The translations under genes and the position numbers were made by a program. Positions 1-14,751 of a stretch of 64,000 bases of DNA are shown one piece after another. The notes below the pieces were generated by a model. It searched no databases and was not told where the DNA came from. It was given only the letters and a program-made list of their open reading frames with translations. Each line of letters starts with the position of its first letter. Position 1 is the stretch's first letter. Location: the NCBI GenBank assembly GCA_025677825.1, contig JAIXMO010000078.1:1-64000 (forward strand). The letters run 5' to 3'. This stretch comes from Helicostylum pulchrum (Eukaryota > Mucoromycota > Mucoromycetes > Mucorales > Mucoraceae).

Positions 1-695
1 ATGACGTAAAAAGGTATAAGATATGCAAAAAAAAAGTCAACGAGTATGTTGAATCTAAACTATTTCTGGATATATTTCTATATAATGTATGTATATTTTT
101 TTTTATTCGTGATCGATTTATTAGATAAAAGAGTTTTTTTTTTTTTTTTTTTTTGACAACGTCTTAATCGGAACTTGTATATTTTCGGGGGTGGTGAGAT
201 ATCCATGCAAAAATCTTTGATTAATATTTATGCAAGAGTAATTGTAACTGAGATAAAGACCGAGTACGTGTTTGTATTTACATCTGTAACTGAACACCCT
301 ACCCGAATCAATTACATAATAAACATGTCACTTTACGAAAAAAAAAAAAACTTAAATATCCCTTGTAATGAAACATAGCCGTAGAAATGAAGTCATCCAA
401 GTTAGAAATTTAATATTTAAAAGCAAGCCAACATTCTCGATTGTAAAAGAATCCATAGTTACGGTTGAGACCCACATCAATCTCCTTGACAGAAAAATAA
501 AAGTCTATCTGATTTACTAAATCTGTCTGTTTTTTTTGCAGAACTTCTGTTTTAAATGATCCGTGTTTTTTTAAAAATAGCAATAACCCGATAACGCGTA
601 TCGTACGACATATTTAGTGGTCTTGATCTTACCCTTTTCGATTATGCCCTCACACAGTAAAATCAATAAAATACATTTAGTTTATTTTATACCAT
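1..695. other. Left-edge intergenic DNA, no gene seen
   Basis: AT-rich sequence with a long T run near 135-154 and no open frame with convincing codon content or a recognisable domain on either strand. The short open frame around 175-378 is low complexity and has no partner exon. The 3' end of the palC-like gene (minus strand) begins at 696. Confidence 0.5.
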
Positions 696-2298
696 TTAAA
701 AATAACGCCCTTCTAGTAAATAACTCTTTTCTGTTTTCTCATTAGAAGGCCCAAACACAGGTCTTGGAAGACTATAATGTTTTAACTCTAGTACGCCTCT
801 ACCACCCGGTATAATCTTTTGAAGGTCTTGTCTTGTAGGAATAGGTTCATACGAAACCTATTTTTTTTAAAAAGCAGATTAAATTTCTATATCCACTCCT
901 CTCTTTCACTTTTTTTTTTAAAAAAAAACACTTACAGTATCATTGATCATGGTATACTTGGAAAGTAATTCAGCCACTGTTTCTTCCTCTCTTGCAGCTC
1001 TAGCTGCAATTGCTGATTTACGAATATGTGCCTTTGACAAACTAGAGTGTTGAATAGCTTTCAAATCCGCTTTACAATCTCTAGCGAATCCAACAGCTTG
1101 TCCCATTTTTCTACACGAAAACAAAAAAAAAGTCTTTATCAGTCTTCTTTTTTCCTCCCCGCACATATGCAAAACTTACTGATTTTCATTAGCATCCATT
1201 GCTAAATACTTTTTAGCCATTGCCTTAATAAAAAAAAACATGTCAGCAAACATCTCTCTCTCTTACCATCTCTCAAAAAAAAAACAAAAAAACCACATAC
1301 CAATATATACTACCTTATAAAACTGCGTACCATCGGATAAATACTTTTTTAAATCTGTTGAAACCTCTTGCGTCCCCGAGATGGACGAAATCAAGCCGTA
1401 TGCCATTTCATACTGTCCTGCAACACCCATATACAACTTTGCAATTAAAGATTTTGAAATAGTAGTAGTGTCCAAAGCTTTATTGATAGCAATTGATTGA
1501 GCATCAGCTAAAGCCATTCTATGATAATTCAATTTTTTAGAGAGAAATGCAAAAATAATTGTTACACGGGGAACGTCTTACTTTGAAAGTGCTACCGAGA
1601 ATTCACGAACAGTTTCAACGGGTCTATTTGCAGGAGATTGTTGCCAACTAGGTATCACTTCGGTTGCAACAAAATGAAATACACTAGCTGCTGTATTTAA
1701 AGTATCTGCTGCTTTATTATACAAGTTTTTATTCGATGTTTCTTCTACAGTCTTTATAAGATCGTTTGTTTGTAAAGAGCAAGCATAAGCGTATGTCATC
1801 AAAACAAAAATAAGCTCGTATTGAATATCGGTACATGTAATTCGCGGTGCGTTACTTCCTGTATGAATAATATGGTCACTCAAAGTTGACCGCCAAGAGG
1901 TTTCTATATTTAGATTAATATCTTTTTTTTTTGTATGTGTTTGTAAGTGTATTACCTATACTTTTTTTTAAAGTAAGCTCGTTCTTTTCAAGACAGTTAA
2001 CAATACTGACCAAGTAAGGTAGGTATTCTTCTATAGTCTATACATGGGAAAGAAATAAAGGTCAATATCTCTTTCTAGAGGTTAAGCGGGAGGGGGGGGG
2101 GGGGGTTGGGGTTACATTGATAATAACTTGGTAATCGCGTGCTGAATGAGTTTCCTTCTTCAACTCTTTCAGGACAGTTCTTACTCTACCTCGTTGAGCA
2201 GTAGCGTCTGATATTTCGGAGGAGTAAGGCGTATCTATATCTAAATAATCTGTAAAAGACAAGGCACCAGTAGTAGGAAGAGAATAAGGATAACTCAT
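696..2298 (-). CDS. palC: PalC-like BRO1-domain protein (ambient pH signalling)
   Basis: PalC is a BRO1-domain protein that links the fungal Pal/Rim ambient-pH pathway to ESCRT-III at endosomal or plasma-membrane sites. I read seven exons in one continuous frame: 2298-2116, 2037-1956, 1903-1582, 1518-1314, about 1224-1180, about 1110-940 and about 865-696. Recognisable segments are the N-terminal LPTTGALSFTDYLD, then EEYLPYLVSIVNCLEKNEL, ETSWRSTLSDH (the typical WR..LSD region) and a C-terminal SYEPIPTRQDLQKIIPGGR, which resembles the PalC tail. Total length is about 400 residues, plausible for the family. The start at 2298 gives the conserved N-terminus. Intron 1 contains a run of 14 G. It could instead be a BROX-like BRO1 protein, but the N- and C-terminal motifs favour PalC. 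Confidence 0.75.
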
Positions 2299-3022
2299 AA
2301 CAAAATAAAAAAGGTAGTGTGTATATCAAAAAAAAAGAAAAAGAAAAAAAAACTTTTAAACTCTATTAAAAACAAATGGGGCAAACTCGAAAATGATTGG
2401 TTATTTGATCGCAACCAACTGTAAAGGCTTTTTCACTCTAAATGCACGTTTTTTTTCAAGGAAGAGAGACATGGGACGCCCTGTTATGAAGTAGATATAT
2501 CAGAGTTTTGTTATTCCCAGTACGCCATCACTATTATTTACATGAAATATCATTGCAAATCCACCAAATTACCTTTTTATCTTATGGTTGGCACTAATAA
2601 GAAGGGGAAATTCTTGGCACGCTGCTCTATTTGCACGGTCGATCCCCAAATAAAAATATGACGCTTTTACTCTTACCCATAAAAAAAGGTATTTGCTGCA
2701 CGAATTAACTAAGTACATTTAGTGCGCATAGTTTATAAAAACTAGTTTTTTCTTTCGTGTGAGAAAAAAAAATCCCTTTGCAAAAGATTTTTGAAACAAT
2801 GGTGGAAAAACACCATCATCAAGCTTGAAAATTTGTACAGGGATAGGCGATATGTTGTAAAATACTAAGCAGGTCATCCCGAAAAGAAATCATTTATTTA
2901 AGGGGAGTTGAAGAGTTATTTATGAACTGGCCATTTGTTCCGTTTGCGGATATTATAGTACATGTTGTATAGATAACCACCGCTTATTATTTATGCACAC
3001 GTGCGCGCGTGGGTTGTCAGTT
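2299..3022. other. Intergenic, promoter side of palC-like gene
   Basis: Holds the upstream region of the palC-like gene and the 3' side of the next minus-strand gene. I see no coding frame, RNA gene or repeat beyond short A/T runs. Confidence 0.45.
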
Positions 3023-4935
<1,913 letters not shown>

Positions 4936-6410
4936 GGCTGCTTTTACAAGTCTGTGAGTCTGATTATTTCTGAATTCAAAAGTCTGTTACACCTTTCGAA
5001 AATAAGAAAGCAAGCTCAAAAAGAAAACCAAAAGAAAAAAAAAGAGCTTGCTGAAGATATTATCTGGTGTAAGGATAACATAAATGAAGCCAAAGGAGTA
5101 CTTTAAAAAACTTGGTTTATTAATCGGCAAAATGGTCATAGAAGATACAAATATATCATATTTACTTACATCAACAAGACGTATAGGAAAAAGTTAACTG
5201 AAGAATTCGGCGTATTGGACTTGAAAGCGATGTTTTTTGGAACCAACAGTCAGATCAAAAGCACGATTTAAAGTAACTGAATTTGTAACTAGACAAACTA
5301 AAAGGTTATATGACAAAACGAACAACCTCTCATATTCTAGTACAAGTGAAGATGAGACGGAGAGCAAACCTGTATCTGAAACTGTGTCTGAAGAAGAAAG
5401 GGATATTAATAATGATGGGTATGTTAGTGGCATCGACAATGCTCCTTCATTTTTGTCTGATGATAAGCATCCTGATGCAGAGTGCTACTATTGGTGTTTA
5501 AGCGGAGAAGGATCTTAACAGTGGCTACCTACAATGTCTACTGCCAGCTACTCAGATTGAATGGTAAAGAACAGAAATATAACTGAATGTTTTAAACAAG
5601 TACGAAGAGTCATTTCCAGCAGCTTGGAATATCGAAAGAATATCTATTCATATATTGACCCTCTCTCATATATTTATTGTTTCCACAATAATTGAACAAT
5701 CTATAACCAACATACTACCAGTAGTACTTGATGATTTGTTGCTTGAAACCGATTTCTTTCGTACTTGCCTCTAGGAGTAATACAATGTGCTCATAAACTA
5801 CATGAGGTAGCCTAAACATTAAATTATAATTAATATTCTCAAATGTGTGCACGTTTTTGAAACTAGTGTACATATCGTCACGGTATAGTTCCCAGTGTGA
5901 ACCAGGTATTTTTTTATTGTATAGAAGGAAAAATTATAGCGGTCTAATGATGGCTGGACCACTAAGAATCAATATCAGCCTATCGTCCCTCTTGCGGAAA
6001 CCTGTTTAAACCAAGATCCAGTAGCAGCGCCTCAAATGATAATGTATCCTCATCATCCAGCCCTACTACCGTTCCTGTTAGTGAAGTTAATCCTGTTACC
6101 TTTTTATTTAATGTTGAATCTACCTCTATCTCGTCAGATATTTCTCCTAATGAAAGTTTAACTTCTTCTGTTCCTGCTATAGATCTGTCTTCCGCTAACC
6201 TGTAAGATCACATATATAATATTTAGTCGTAAATAGAAAATTAGTAGACTTATATATATATATCCCTTTAATGAATAGCCTTCGTCAACAGAAGAATCTT
6301 TATTTGTACCAATTGATGATGATGAAGATGAGGAGGCTGATTCTGACCCTATTGATGATCACGCTTTTCATGATGTCTTTTTTTATATAATACGTAACTG
6401 ACCACAATAA
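4936..6410 (+). pseudogene. Unrecognised coding relics (Ser/Thr/acidic-rich), probably dead
   Basis: Several plus-strand frames have protein-like composition but do not join into a gene. 5237-5518 encodes an acidic segment (SYSSTSEDETESKPVSE) ending in a stop. About 6010-6206 encodes a Ser/Thr-rich stretch (SSSSSPTTVPVSEVNPVTF) that runs into a GTAAGA-like site. About 6270-6385 encodes VPIDDDEDEEADSDPIDD after an acceptor-like TAG, but the phases of these two do not match. No domain is recognised. The simplest reading is the remains of one or two rapidly evolving genes or a mobile element. It may also be non-coding with chance open frames. Confidence 0.3.
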
Positions 6411-7296
6411 TAAATCACAATTAAATATAAATAAACCAAGATGTTGTCCCCTTTTTTTTCTCTTTTTTTTTCTTTCTCTGAACATTTTTCTTATAACTAT
6501 ACACGGTAAATGATACAAATACTTTCGCTGCTGGTAAATGTCTTTGTTATGTGGCTGGCATTACGGTATTTTTGAGTCGTTACTTTTACGGTTTGGCTAT
6601 CTTTTCCCTTCTTCACCTCTAGAATCGGGAAGTTTTTTTATAAAAAAAAACGGATGGAGAGGGGTTTTTACTGATGCCAGCGTTTAGTATATGTAAACAC
6701 GGATGGTTTACCCGTCCAAAAATACCATCTGTTCTTATGCGTATATTATAAAGATAAGTAATCATATGTATTCATTGATATATTATTTCTGAACGGCTTG
6801 GCTAGCCATTTTAAATACTTGTTTGCACTATAGCACCAGTCCTAGGGAAGCATACCGCCTCAGGCAATTTAGATGACTGCAGGTAAAAAAAAAATCTTTT
6901 CACATTTGTCTTAGTTGAAACTAATTTTTTTTCCAAGTGAAAATGCTGTATTTAACAATTCAAGTACCGGTGACTTATTTTTTCCTCAACTCAGTCCAGG
7001 CCTGGGTTGAGGGCCAAAATTATCTGAGACGAACCAAAAAGTACGGAGGATTGTTTTGGATCAGACATTCTCAGAGTCGTTTTTGGGGACGGGATGTCTC
7101 GAAGAAATTAGCCTTGTTGAATTTACCTACTTATTGAATACTTCTTTACTACTCGTCTGATTTTTTTTTCTGAAAAAAAAAATGTGTCTGAAGTTAAAAA
7201 ATCATTTTGTCCGAATTTAAAAGTCTTTCCCACTATTAAACGAATGGCTAACAAACAAGGTAATAACATATACAAACAAACACAAATCTTAATTAA
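6411..7296. other. Intergenic, upstream of the MscS gene
   Basis: No supported gene. A 66-residue plus-strand open frame at 6937-7137 (RRTKKYGGLFWIRHS) has no recognisable domain and no partner exon. The last few hundred bases are AT-rich and presumably contain the promoter of the channel gene starting at 7297. Confidence 0.35.
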
Positions 7297-7457
7297 ATGG
7301 CGTCATTAGAATATATTCCTGATAATATAACCGTCAGCAAAGACAATAATAACCAGGAGGGGGATGGTATAAGACGGGAAGAGACGAAATACGAAGAGGA
7401 TGATGGTATACGATCTGACAAGCATACCAGACTAGAAGACGGCGATGATTTTGATTG

Positions 7458-7490
<33 letters not shown>

Positions 7491-9834
7491 CAGTGATAGA
7501 TTTCAAGTGGGTAGCCAGCTTCACTTCTTTCTTTGCCTCTCCAGTAGCTCATCAAAGCTTTCTTGGATCTGCTTTTTGGTGCTGACAGTAATCTCAGTTT
7601 CAGTTTGTATTGCAGTCTTCGTCACGGTTAAACCGCAACGGGATCCCACGATGGTTTCGTATAATCTCGCACTTTGGTTTACATTTATCGCATTTATGTT
7701 TTGTATTACACTTGTAATGCAAATGGTGATTGAATCAATTCCATGGCTTATTAGAAGCATTGTAGCCATTGTTGCACCTTCCAAATCCGAACTTTTACGT
7801 TTCAAAATAGCAGTACGTTATATAAAATTACGGGGTTCCCAGCAAAAAAAAAAAAAAAAAACTGACAAATATAAACTATTTTTTTAGTACTATTTGGATC
7901 TGAGAACTTATACCAAACTTGTATCCATTACCGCATGGACATGGGGATCATGGGCTTTTTTACTTCAAAAAGTCGAGTTACCCGAAGGTTCAATTAGACC
8001 TGATTACGTAAAGACGCTAGAAAAGGTATGGGAGATACTCTTTTTACTCTCGTTATTTATCTTTCTGGAGAAATTTATCTTGCAGTTTATTGCTACTTCG
8101 TTTCACAAAAAAGCATATAACGAAAGATTGGCTGATAATAAACGCTCTTTACGTATACTTGATAGGTTGAAATGTGGTAAACCTATCTACCCTCAAGAAA
8201 CATTACTACTGAAGAGAATTCCTAAAAAGAAGGATGCGACTGAATATTATGCAAGCACTCACTTACAAGCAGGTAAAAGTATCATCAATAGTGCAATACA
8301 ATCAGAAGACGATGCTCGTGGTGTACGGTTTCGTTCCAATCGAACAGTAGATACATTGATTGCTATTCCTCCTGTAAACACTGCTGATGATGAAGAGAAA
8401 CCAACAAAAAAGAAGAATTACACAAAGACTCTATCGAAGAAACTAAATCCCAAAGAAAAAGAAGAAGAAATACTCGAGGCTGAAGAAGAAGAAGAAGAAC
8501 GGGCGGACCGTAACTTGCGAGCGAATGAAGACCATAACCACCCTACTAATAAACTTCGTCGATCTGATTCTACTAGTATTTCTTCAATCACAAGTACTTC
8601 CGATGATGCTAGCAAATCAACTACAGATTACTTGTACAGTGGATACATGAGATTATCAAAGGAATCGGCTTTTGCGGACCCAATTCATCGAGCAAAGCAT
8701 TTAGCAAGACGTATCTACTACAATATTATGGGACCTAATCCTTCACGAGCTTACGTACTTGAATCCGATCTATACCCATTCTTTCGCACCCGTGATGAAG
8801 CCAAAGAAGCTTTTCAGTTATTCGATACAGATGTTAACGGCTCTATTAGTCGTCGTGAGATGCGTTCCGGTTGCGTTCATATCTACCGCGACCGTCAAGA
8901 TTTAGCGCGTTCAATGCGAGACATGTCACAAGCCACGGGTACACTCGACATTATACTTTTAATTGTATTCATCTGCATTTGGATTATCGTGGCGATGGCC
9001 ATATTTGGCGTCAATGTAGGTACTCAACTGATACCTTTATGGAGTGCATTTATTGCAGCAAGTTTCATCTTTAAAAATAGCGCCAAGGATGCATTTGAAT
9101 CTATTATTTTTGTGTTTGTAACACACTCGTTTGATACCGGTGACCGTATCTTGATCGGCGACCTCAATTGGGTTGTAACTAACGTAGGTATCATGGTATC
9201 CACTTTTCATAATCTTCAAGGCTCTGTAGTTTATGCTAAAAATTCGGTTCTTGCAACAAAGTATATTATCAACTGTCGACGCACTGGTCGTACCACCGAA
9301 CTATTTGACATTCAAGTCTCCTTCCATACCCCTTCTCGGAAAATCCAGGAGTTACGGGACCGCATGGTGGAATGGAACAACCAGTTTCCAAAACTGTATA
9401 CCAAGGATGCCTGTGGCGCAAATATTACTAGGTTAGAAAACTTGAACAGGCTTTCTATCACCTTCTTTTTTCAACATGCAAAGAATTGGCAGGATGATGA
9501 TGCTAGGTGGATACGACTTAATAACTTTATGATGGAGTTGAAGGATCAGTTGCAGAATTTGGGTCTTACTTATACTAGACCCGAGCAACCGGTATTCTTG
9601 AAATACGGAGGAGACGACGAGGAAAAAATGAATGAGGAGGATGAGGAGAAGAATACCTTACGTCGTAGAACTGGGTGGACTAATACGTCGAAAATCCAAA
9701 ATTATGGTGGGTATGGTGACGCTGCTGGACCAAGTTCAGGTGGCGGTGGAGAAGGAGAAGGTGATATTGGTGATTCTGGAGCTGTTATGGGTGCTGCAGC
9801 TACTACCGTAGCATTTACATCTGGTGCTTTTTAA
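7297..9834 (+). CDS. MscS-family mechanosensitive channel with EF-hand
   Basis: Fungal MscS-like channels of the Msy1/Msy2 type sit in the ER or cell membrane and control calcium during hypo-osmotic shock. Two exons (7297-7812 and 7888-9834; GTACGT donor, TTTTTTTAG acceptor) give 820 residues. Exon 1 encodes an acidic N-terminus with an uninterrupted Asp run (about residues 54-66), then membrane segments such as WICFLVLTVISVSVCIAVFV. Exon 2 continues with more membrane segments, a charged cytosolic stretch, a single EF-hand near residue 484 (LFDTDVNGSISRREM, with Asp at the usual loop positions), and the pore helix/MscS domain (IILLIVFICIWIIVAMAIF, then FIFKNSAKDAFESIIFVF and THSFDTGDRILIG). 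The C-terminus is Gly-rich. Domain order matches the fungal EF-hand MscS family. Transcribed in tandem with the kelch gene, 260 bases apart. Confidence 0.9.
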
Positions 9835-10094
9835 AAAAGTAAATAAATAAATGAAACTATTTGGGAGAGAAAGAAAAGAGAGGGGAAGTTTAGGAGAATG
9901 TTCATTATTTGTGAATCTTATATACTGTGACACCCTTTTTTATGTATATATAACGTAAAATGCATGTTCATCCTTGGGCTGTGTACAGGACATACATATC
10001 TCTACAGAAAGAATATTTTGATTTAATCTGTTATTGTTTATGATTAGATTTCATACTGCTCTTCTCTCTTTTTTTTTACACATGTATATTTCTT

Positions 10095-11474
10095 ATGAAA
10101 ACTTTACTACTATTATTAATATCTCTTGTATTTTTATCATCTATTCAAACTGCATCATTAACACCAAACTATAAATCAGGTATAAAAAAAAGACATTTGT
10201 TTTACTATTATTTTTTAAAAAAACTGTATAGCTTGTACACTTATATCAACTAGAATTTATTGTTACTCTGGTGGCTACGCATCTCTGGGAGATGTGGTGA
10301 TCAAACGAGCCTTAGACGAACACCATTATCTCGACTTGACACAAACTCTAAAACTAGATGAAACGTCCGCTCGATGGATGTCTATACCAGACGATATGAA
10401 CTTTCTTAACGAACCAACACTTGCCAGTACTTCTACATCTGTTGTGGATTCAGCGTATATAATAGATGGTGGGTATAACGATACCCCCTTTGTTAAAAAC
10501 ATTACTAGATTATTCGACACCAAATCAAACACTTGGTCTTCTATATCGAATAATAATCGAAATCTTTCAAATAATGCAATGTAAGAATTTTGTTAGTATA
10601 ACAAAAGAGGGTAATCATCCTCCTTTTTTTCGTAATCCCCCACCCCTTTTTTTTTTCACTATCCCTGTATTCCTTTATTTGTACATATAAACATATATAC
10701 GGAATGGTAATGGTAATACTTTTTATTTTATTTTTGCCTCTCTAGTTATATGGGAACAGCTGTGAATGTACCAAATAAAGGCCGAATTTATTATTGGGGT
10801 GGGTTAAGGTAAACGTCTCTTTTTTTTCTTTTTTTTTTCTTTTTTTTTTTACGTGTGTGTAGTAGTAGTAGTAGAAGCATGACCAATTTATTTATTTGAT
10901 AATTTGACATGCATATAATTTTTTTTACTTAAAATAGTGGACAATACCCGGGATATCCAGTAAATACTACCACTATATTATCCACCAAAAACCCGGTACG
11001 TATTCAAACTCTTTAATTTTTTTTTTTACCGCCTTGAATATTTACACACAAAAGATGTACACTTGGTCTGTTTGCCCTGGCGTATTACCCCTTGGTACAT
11101 TTACTCGATTTGGACATACGGCAACATTAGACAATGACGGCATCAACATATTCTACCTTGGAGGTCGGATAAGAACAGTGAATGTGACGACAGTAGATGA
11201 CACTCACTCGAACGATTCGAATTTGATTCCTTATAACATTATACCCATGAATAAAATATTAAGTTATAATACAATTGATGCCAGTTGGAGCGCAAGAGAA
11301 AGTCCGTCGGCACCAACCATGTCAAGCCGGTATATGCATAGTGCTAACCTTTGTAAGTATTTAGCAAGTATGACAAGTAAAATAATTAAACTAAAGAGTT
11401 TGTTATTTATAGTACCTTATTCTGGCAAGATTTTGATTTACGGTGGTGCGACAGACGATGGAAATGAAAAGCGT

Positions 11475-11510
<36 letters not shown>

Positions 11511-12513
11511 GAGTGTGTGTGTGTCTACCTTACTAGTTACACTAATATTGATAGTGTGACAATATATAGATCCTTCTGCAGTTTCAGACTATCTCTATTT
11601 GTTTGATCCAAAAACATTAGAATATACCAGAATAGAAGAATATGAGCAAACTCAGGGTGCAGGACCTAGATTTGGACACTCTGGCAAGTAGTATAATAAT
11701 AAAATAAAAAGATATGTGTCAACTATAGCTAACTTTTTATTTTACAGCCATATTATGTAACAACACATTATTCGTTCTGTTTGGAGTGAATGAAAAAGGC
11801 TTAATTACAAATGATGTTTACTTTTTAAGTTTATCCAATTCAGCAACTTGGTTAACAACATTTTCTTTGCTCGGCGGCGGCGGTGATGGTGCTGACAACA
11901 AGGTTGGAGGTACATGGCTATCCAATCAAGCGATCACCGGAATTACAATTGGCTCGGTACTTGTTGTTAGTGTTACAATATGAGATTTTTTTTTCATATA
12001 ACTATATTAAGTATTTTGTTTATTAATAAATTATTTTAGATTATATTTTTGCTGGTAGGTAGTATTTACATGATTCACACAACAAGATCCAAAAAGAAAA
12101 AGTTGTTACAAGAACAAGAAGACTTTAAAAAGTTGCAAGATTCGGATTTACCGCAATTACATAAACAGTATCAGCGGTACTCTACGGTAGATTCGATTCA
12201 AATGAGTGGTCAAGAGAGATACTTTAACAACAACAACGATATACCAAATGAATATGATACCTATGTGATTTCGTCAGATTCTGTCACATTACATGATAAT
12301 ATCCCTCCGCGTGGATTCAGTTATGACCACTTGGTTATACCATCGTCTATTAATATTCATAAACCTAATCAAGTAAAAGATCAACAACCACTTACATTTA
12401 TAGAAGGTCAACAACAACAAAGTAGTACTGGCTCATTTTTTTTACAGCCAACTACTCCCATTTCAAATACCAGTTCCGTTCCTTCTGCCTCTATAGTTAA
12501 ACCTTCCGTGTAA
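10095..12513 (+). CDS. Kelch-repeat type I membrane protein
   Basis: Secreted/membrane kelch protein of unknown role. I read nine exons: 10095-10179, 10232-10580, 10746-10808, 10938-10995, 11055-11352, 11413-11472, 11570-11683, 11748-about 11965 and 12040-12513, giving a frame of about 572 residues. It opens with a signal peptide (MKTLLLLLLISLVFLSSIQ), then kelch blades with motifs such as CYSGGYASLGD, GRIYYWGGL, FYLGGRI, ILIYGGATDDG and GPRFGHSAILC. Near the C-terminus is one transmembrane segment assembled across the last intron (AITGITIGSVLV joined to IIFLLVGSIYMIH), followed by a basic stop-transfer KKKKLL and a Gln/Ser-rich cytosolic tail of about 150 residues. Intron 7 has a GC donor (GCAAGT), and intron 6 contains a run of 31 T. 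The exon 8 end is the least certain boundary. Many Mucoromycota carry families of such proteins; no substrate can be inferred. Confidence 0.8.
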
Positions 12514-12832
12514 AGTAACAATAATAATAAAAAATCCAAGTTTTTTGATTTTATTTATTTAACAATATTTTTGTTGTCAATATTTTTTAAAAAAAGCAAG
12601 TGAAAAACAAATACAAGTAAAAATAAGGTTCATATGTATATAGCATGTAATAAAAAGAAAAGGGGGTGGAAGAAAGATTTGGCCATAAAAAATATAAGTT
12701 TTTTTTGTGGGGGGTTTTTTTTGGTGGTTTTTGGTGGTTTTTGGTGTGTAAAAAAGTGTGAGGGCATAAAAAAAAAAAGTATTTGGTTTTTGACGGGAGA
12801 AAAAGTATTTTTTTTTTCGGAAAAAAAAAAGC
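12514..12832. other. Convergent 3' intergenic region
   Basis: Short spacer between two convergent genes. Contains AT-rich sequence and G/T-rich low-complexity DNA (TTTTTGGTGGTTTTTGGTGG around 12720-12740). Polyadenylation signals of both genes probably lie here. Confidence 0.4.
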
Positions 12833-14138
12833 TTATCGATGAAGAAAAGAGCTAAAATCACTACTATTGCCGTGAAGACGAGATTGTTGGTCTAAAAAGT
12901 AATAGGATGGCGAGATAGTTGAATTGGAGCTGTATAAGACAGAGTCATGTTTTAAAGAGGAATCTTGTGTTTGACTAGTTGACCAGTCCATCACGTTATT
13001 GTTATATCCCTTGTATAATAGCTGATTATGAGGGTACATTCTATTACTGTAATCTTGTGACCCTCTGGGATAGAATAAATGGTTATTATCAGCAAATGAA
13101 GAAGATGTAGTTGAGTATGCATCACAAGGAGAGAGTGATGGTGGCGGTTGTTGATCAGTCATATAACTTGTACCACTTGTAGTAGTAGCAGAATAGGTAT
13201 AAGAGTGTAAATCATCACCGAATAATTCATGATGAGAGGTCTCATCGGGATATACATTATGAGTTATATTAGATTCAGGCATAAGCAGTTGATTATATAT
13301 AGGCGATGAAGTATTGGATGTGATAGGTGAGTGATTATGATCTGATGATGAAGATGATGATGTTACAACAATAGGCTCGGATTCCGGAACTAAATTTGTT
13401 GTTGTTTTTGTTGTAACCGTATGAGCAGTAGGTATCACTGTAGTACGAAATGTATTAAATAAACCATTATCATCATGAGTGTCTTTACTTGATACTAGAA
13501 CAGAAGAAGAAGAACGGCGTTGCTGTTGCTGTTGTTGCTGTTGCTGACGTCTTGTTATAGTAGAAGGTGCAAGGTGAGATAAAGATTGTTGCTTTCTAAC
13601 CGAATTTACTGGTTTTTGTAAATTATCAATAAATGACTTTTCTTTTCCTTGTCGGATTGTCCAGAAACAGCCTTTCCGAGGTGGGGTTTGTGAAGTAGAA
13701 TCACGCTCAATTTTAACAAATGCCTTATGCAATGATAAATTATGTCTAATAGAGTTCTACAGTCATAATACACGTTATTAAAAATTATTATTATTATTAT
13801 ACACTGTTATAAATATTTACCTGCCAGCCTTGAGTGTCATTTGAATAAAAGGGGTAATTTTCAGTAATCCAAACATAAATATCATTTAGAGTAAGTTTTC
13901 TTTCTTTGCTAGTAAGAATGGCATGTCCAATAATGGTCGCATATGAATAAGGTGGTTTATCACTTCTATTCACTGGGTTCCAGGAAGATGTAATATGAAT
14001 CGGTCCTGCTGGATATTCAATTACTTCATTGTGGATACTTTCGATATGCTTTAGTGAAGGTGTACTAATTGAACTCTTTTTCCAAGCACAGTCACTTCGT
14101 CTACGTCGAATGCTTTTTGTATTCACAAGTTTATCCAT
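12833..14138 (-). CDS. Forkhead transcription factor
   Basis: Winged-helix DNA-binding regulator acting in the nucleus. Two exons (14138-13821 and 13756-12833) give 413 residues. The forkhead domain spans roughly residues 58-145 and crosses the intron: KPPYSYATIIGHAIL, LTLNDIYVWITENYPFY, then after the splice NSIRHNLSLHKAFVK (recognition helix) and GCFWTI. The single intron falls just before the recognition helix, keeping the frame (QGWQ|NSIRHN). The C-terminal two thirds are low complexity, with a run of nine Gln and many Ser/Thr/Asn, typical of an unstructured activation or regulatory region. No FHA domain is visible, so it is not an Fkh1/Fkh2-type protein; Hcm1- or Sep1-like members are possible. 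It cannot be assigned to a named gene. Confidence 0.9.
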
Positions 14139-14751
14139 GCTTATATATATTTACAGAAAAGGGGGGGAAAAGGAGAAGAAAAATGAAGAAAAGTAGGTGT
14201 GAAAGAAGAAAAAAAAAAAAAAAAAATTTTTAAACAGTTCCGGCTTCTTATAAATGGAAATATTTGACGATTAAACACACACTTTATTCTTTACCGGAGC
14301 AGGTGAGTTACACCATCTTTTTTATACTTTTTTTATTCCTTACAGTCATGGACAACATATAACCCCCTCTTTAACATCTTTTATATTACCGTATCAACTA
14401 AGCGACTCTTTTTTTTTTTTTTTTTTTTTTTTTATAGTAAGTATATTACGCTTTTTTAAAAAAAAAAATACGTGTTATTACATAATTTATAAAAAGGAAT
14501 AGTAGTTCCGAATAATGATGTTATTAAGGTGGTACGTGCGGATGGCTTGGGTTCTTTTTTTTATTTATTTCTTGTGAAAGGTTACATTGTCTTCGGCAAA
14601 CGATCCTTCAAAAAGGCCGTTGTCTTCTCACAAGACGCACAACACGCGCCCAACACACGCTCACACTAAAACTATATAGGTTTTTTTTATTATTTTTATT
14701 TTTTATTAAATTGGAATCTGTGTCTTACACACACACAAAAAAAAAAAATAT
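14139..14751. other. Intergenic, forkhead promoter side
   Basis: Contains long T/A runs (around 14408-14433) and an AT-rich 5' flank for the forkhead gene. No gene seen. Confidence 0.4.
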
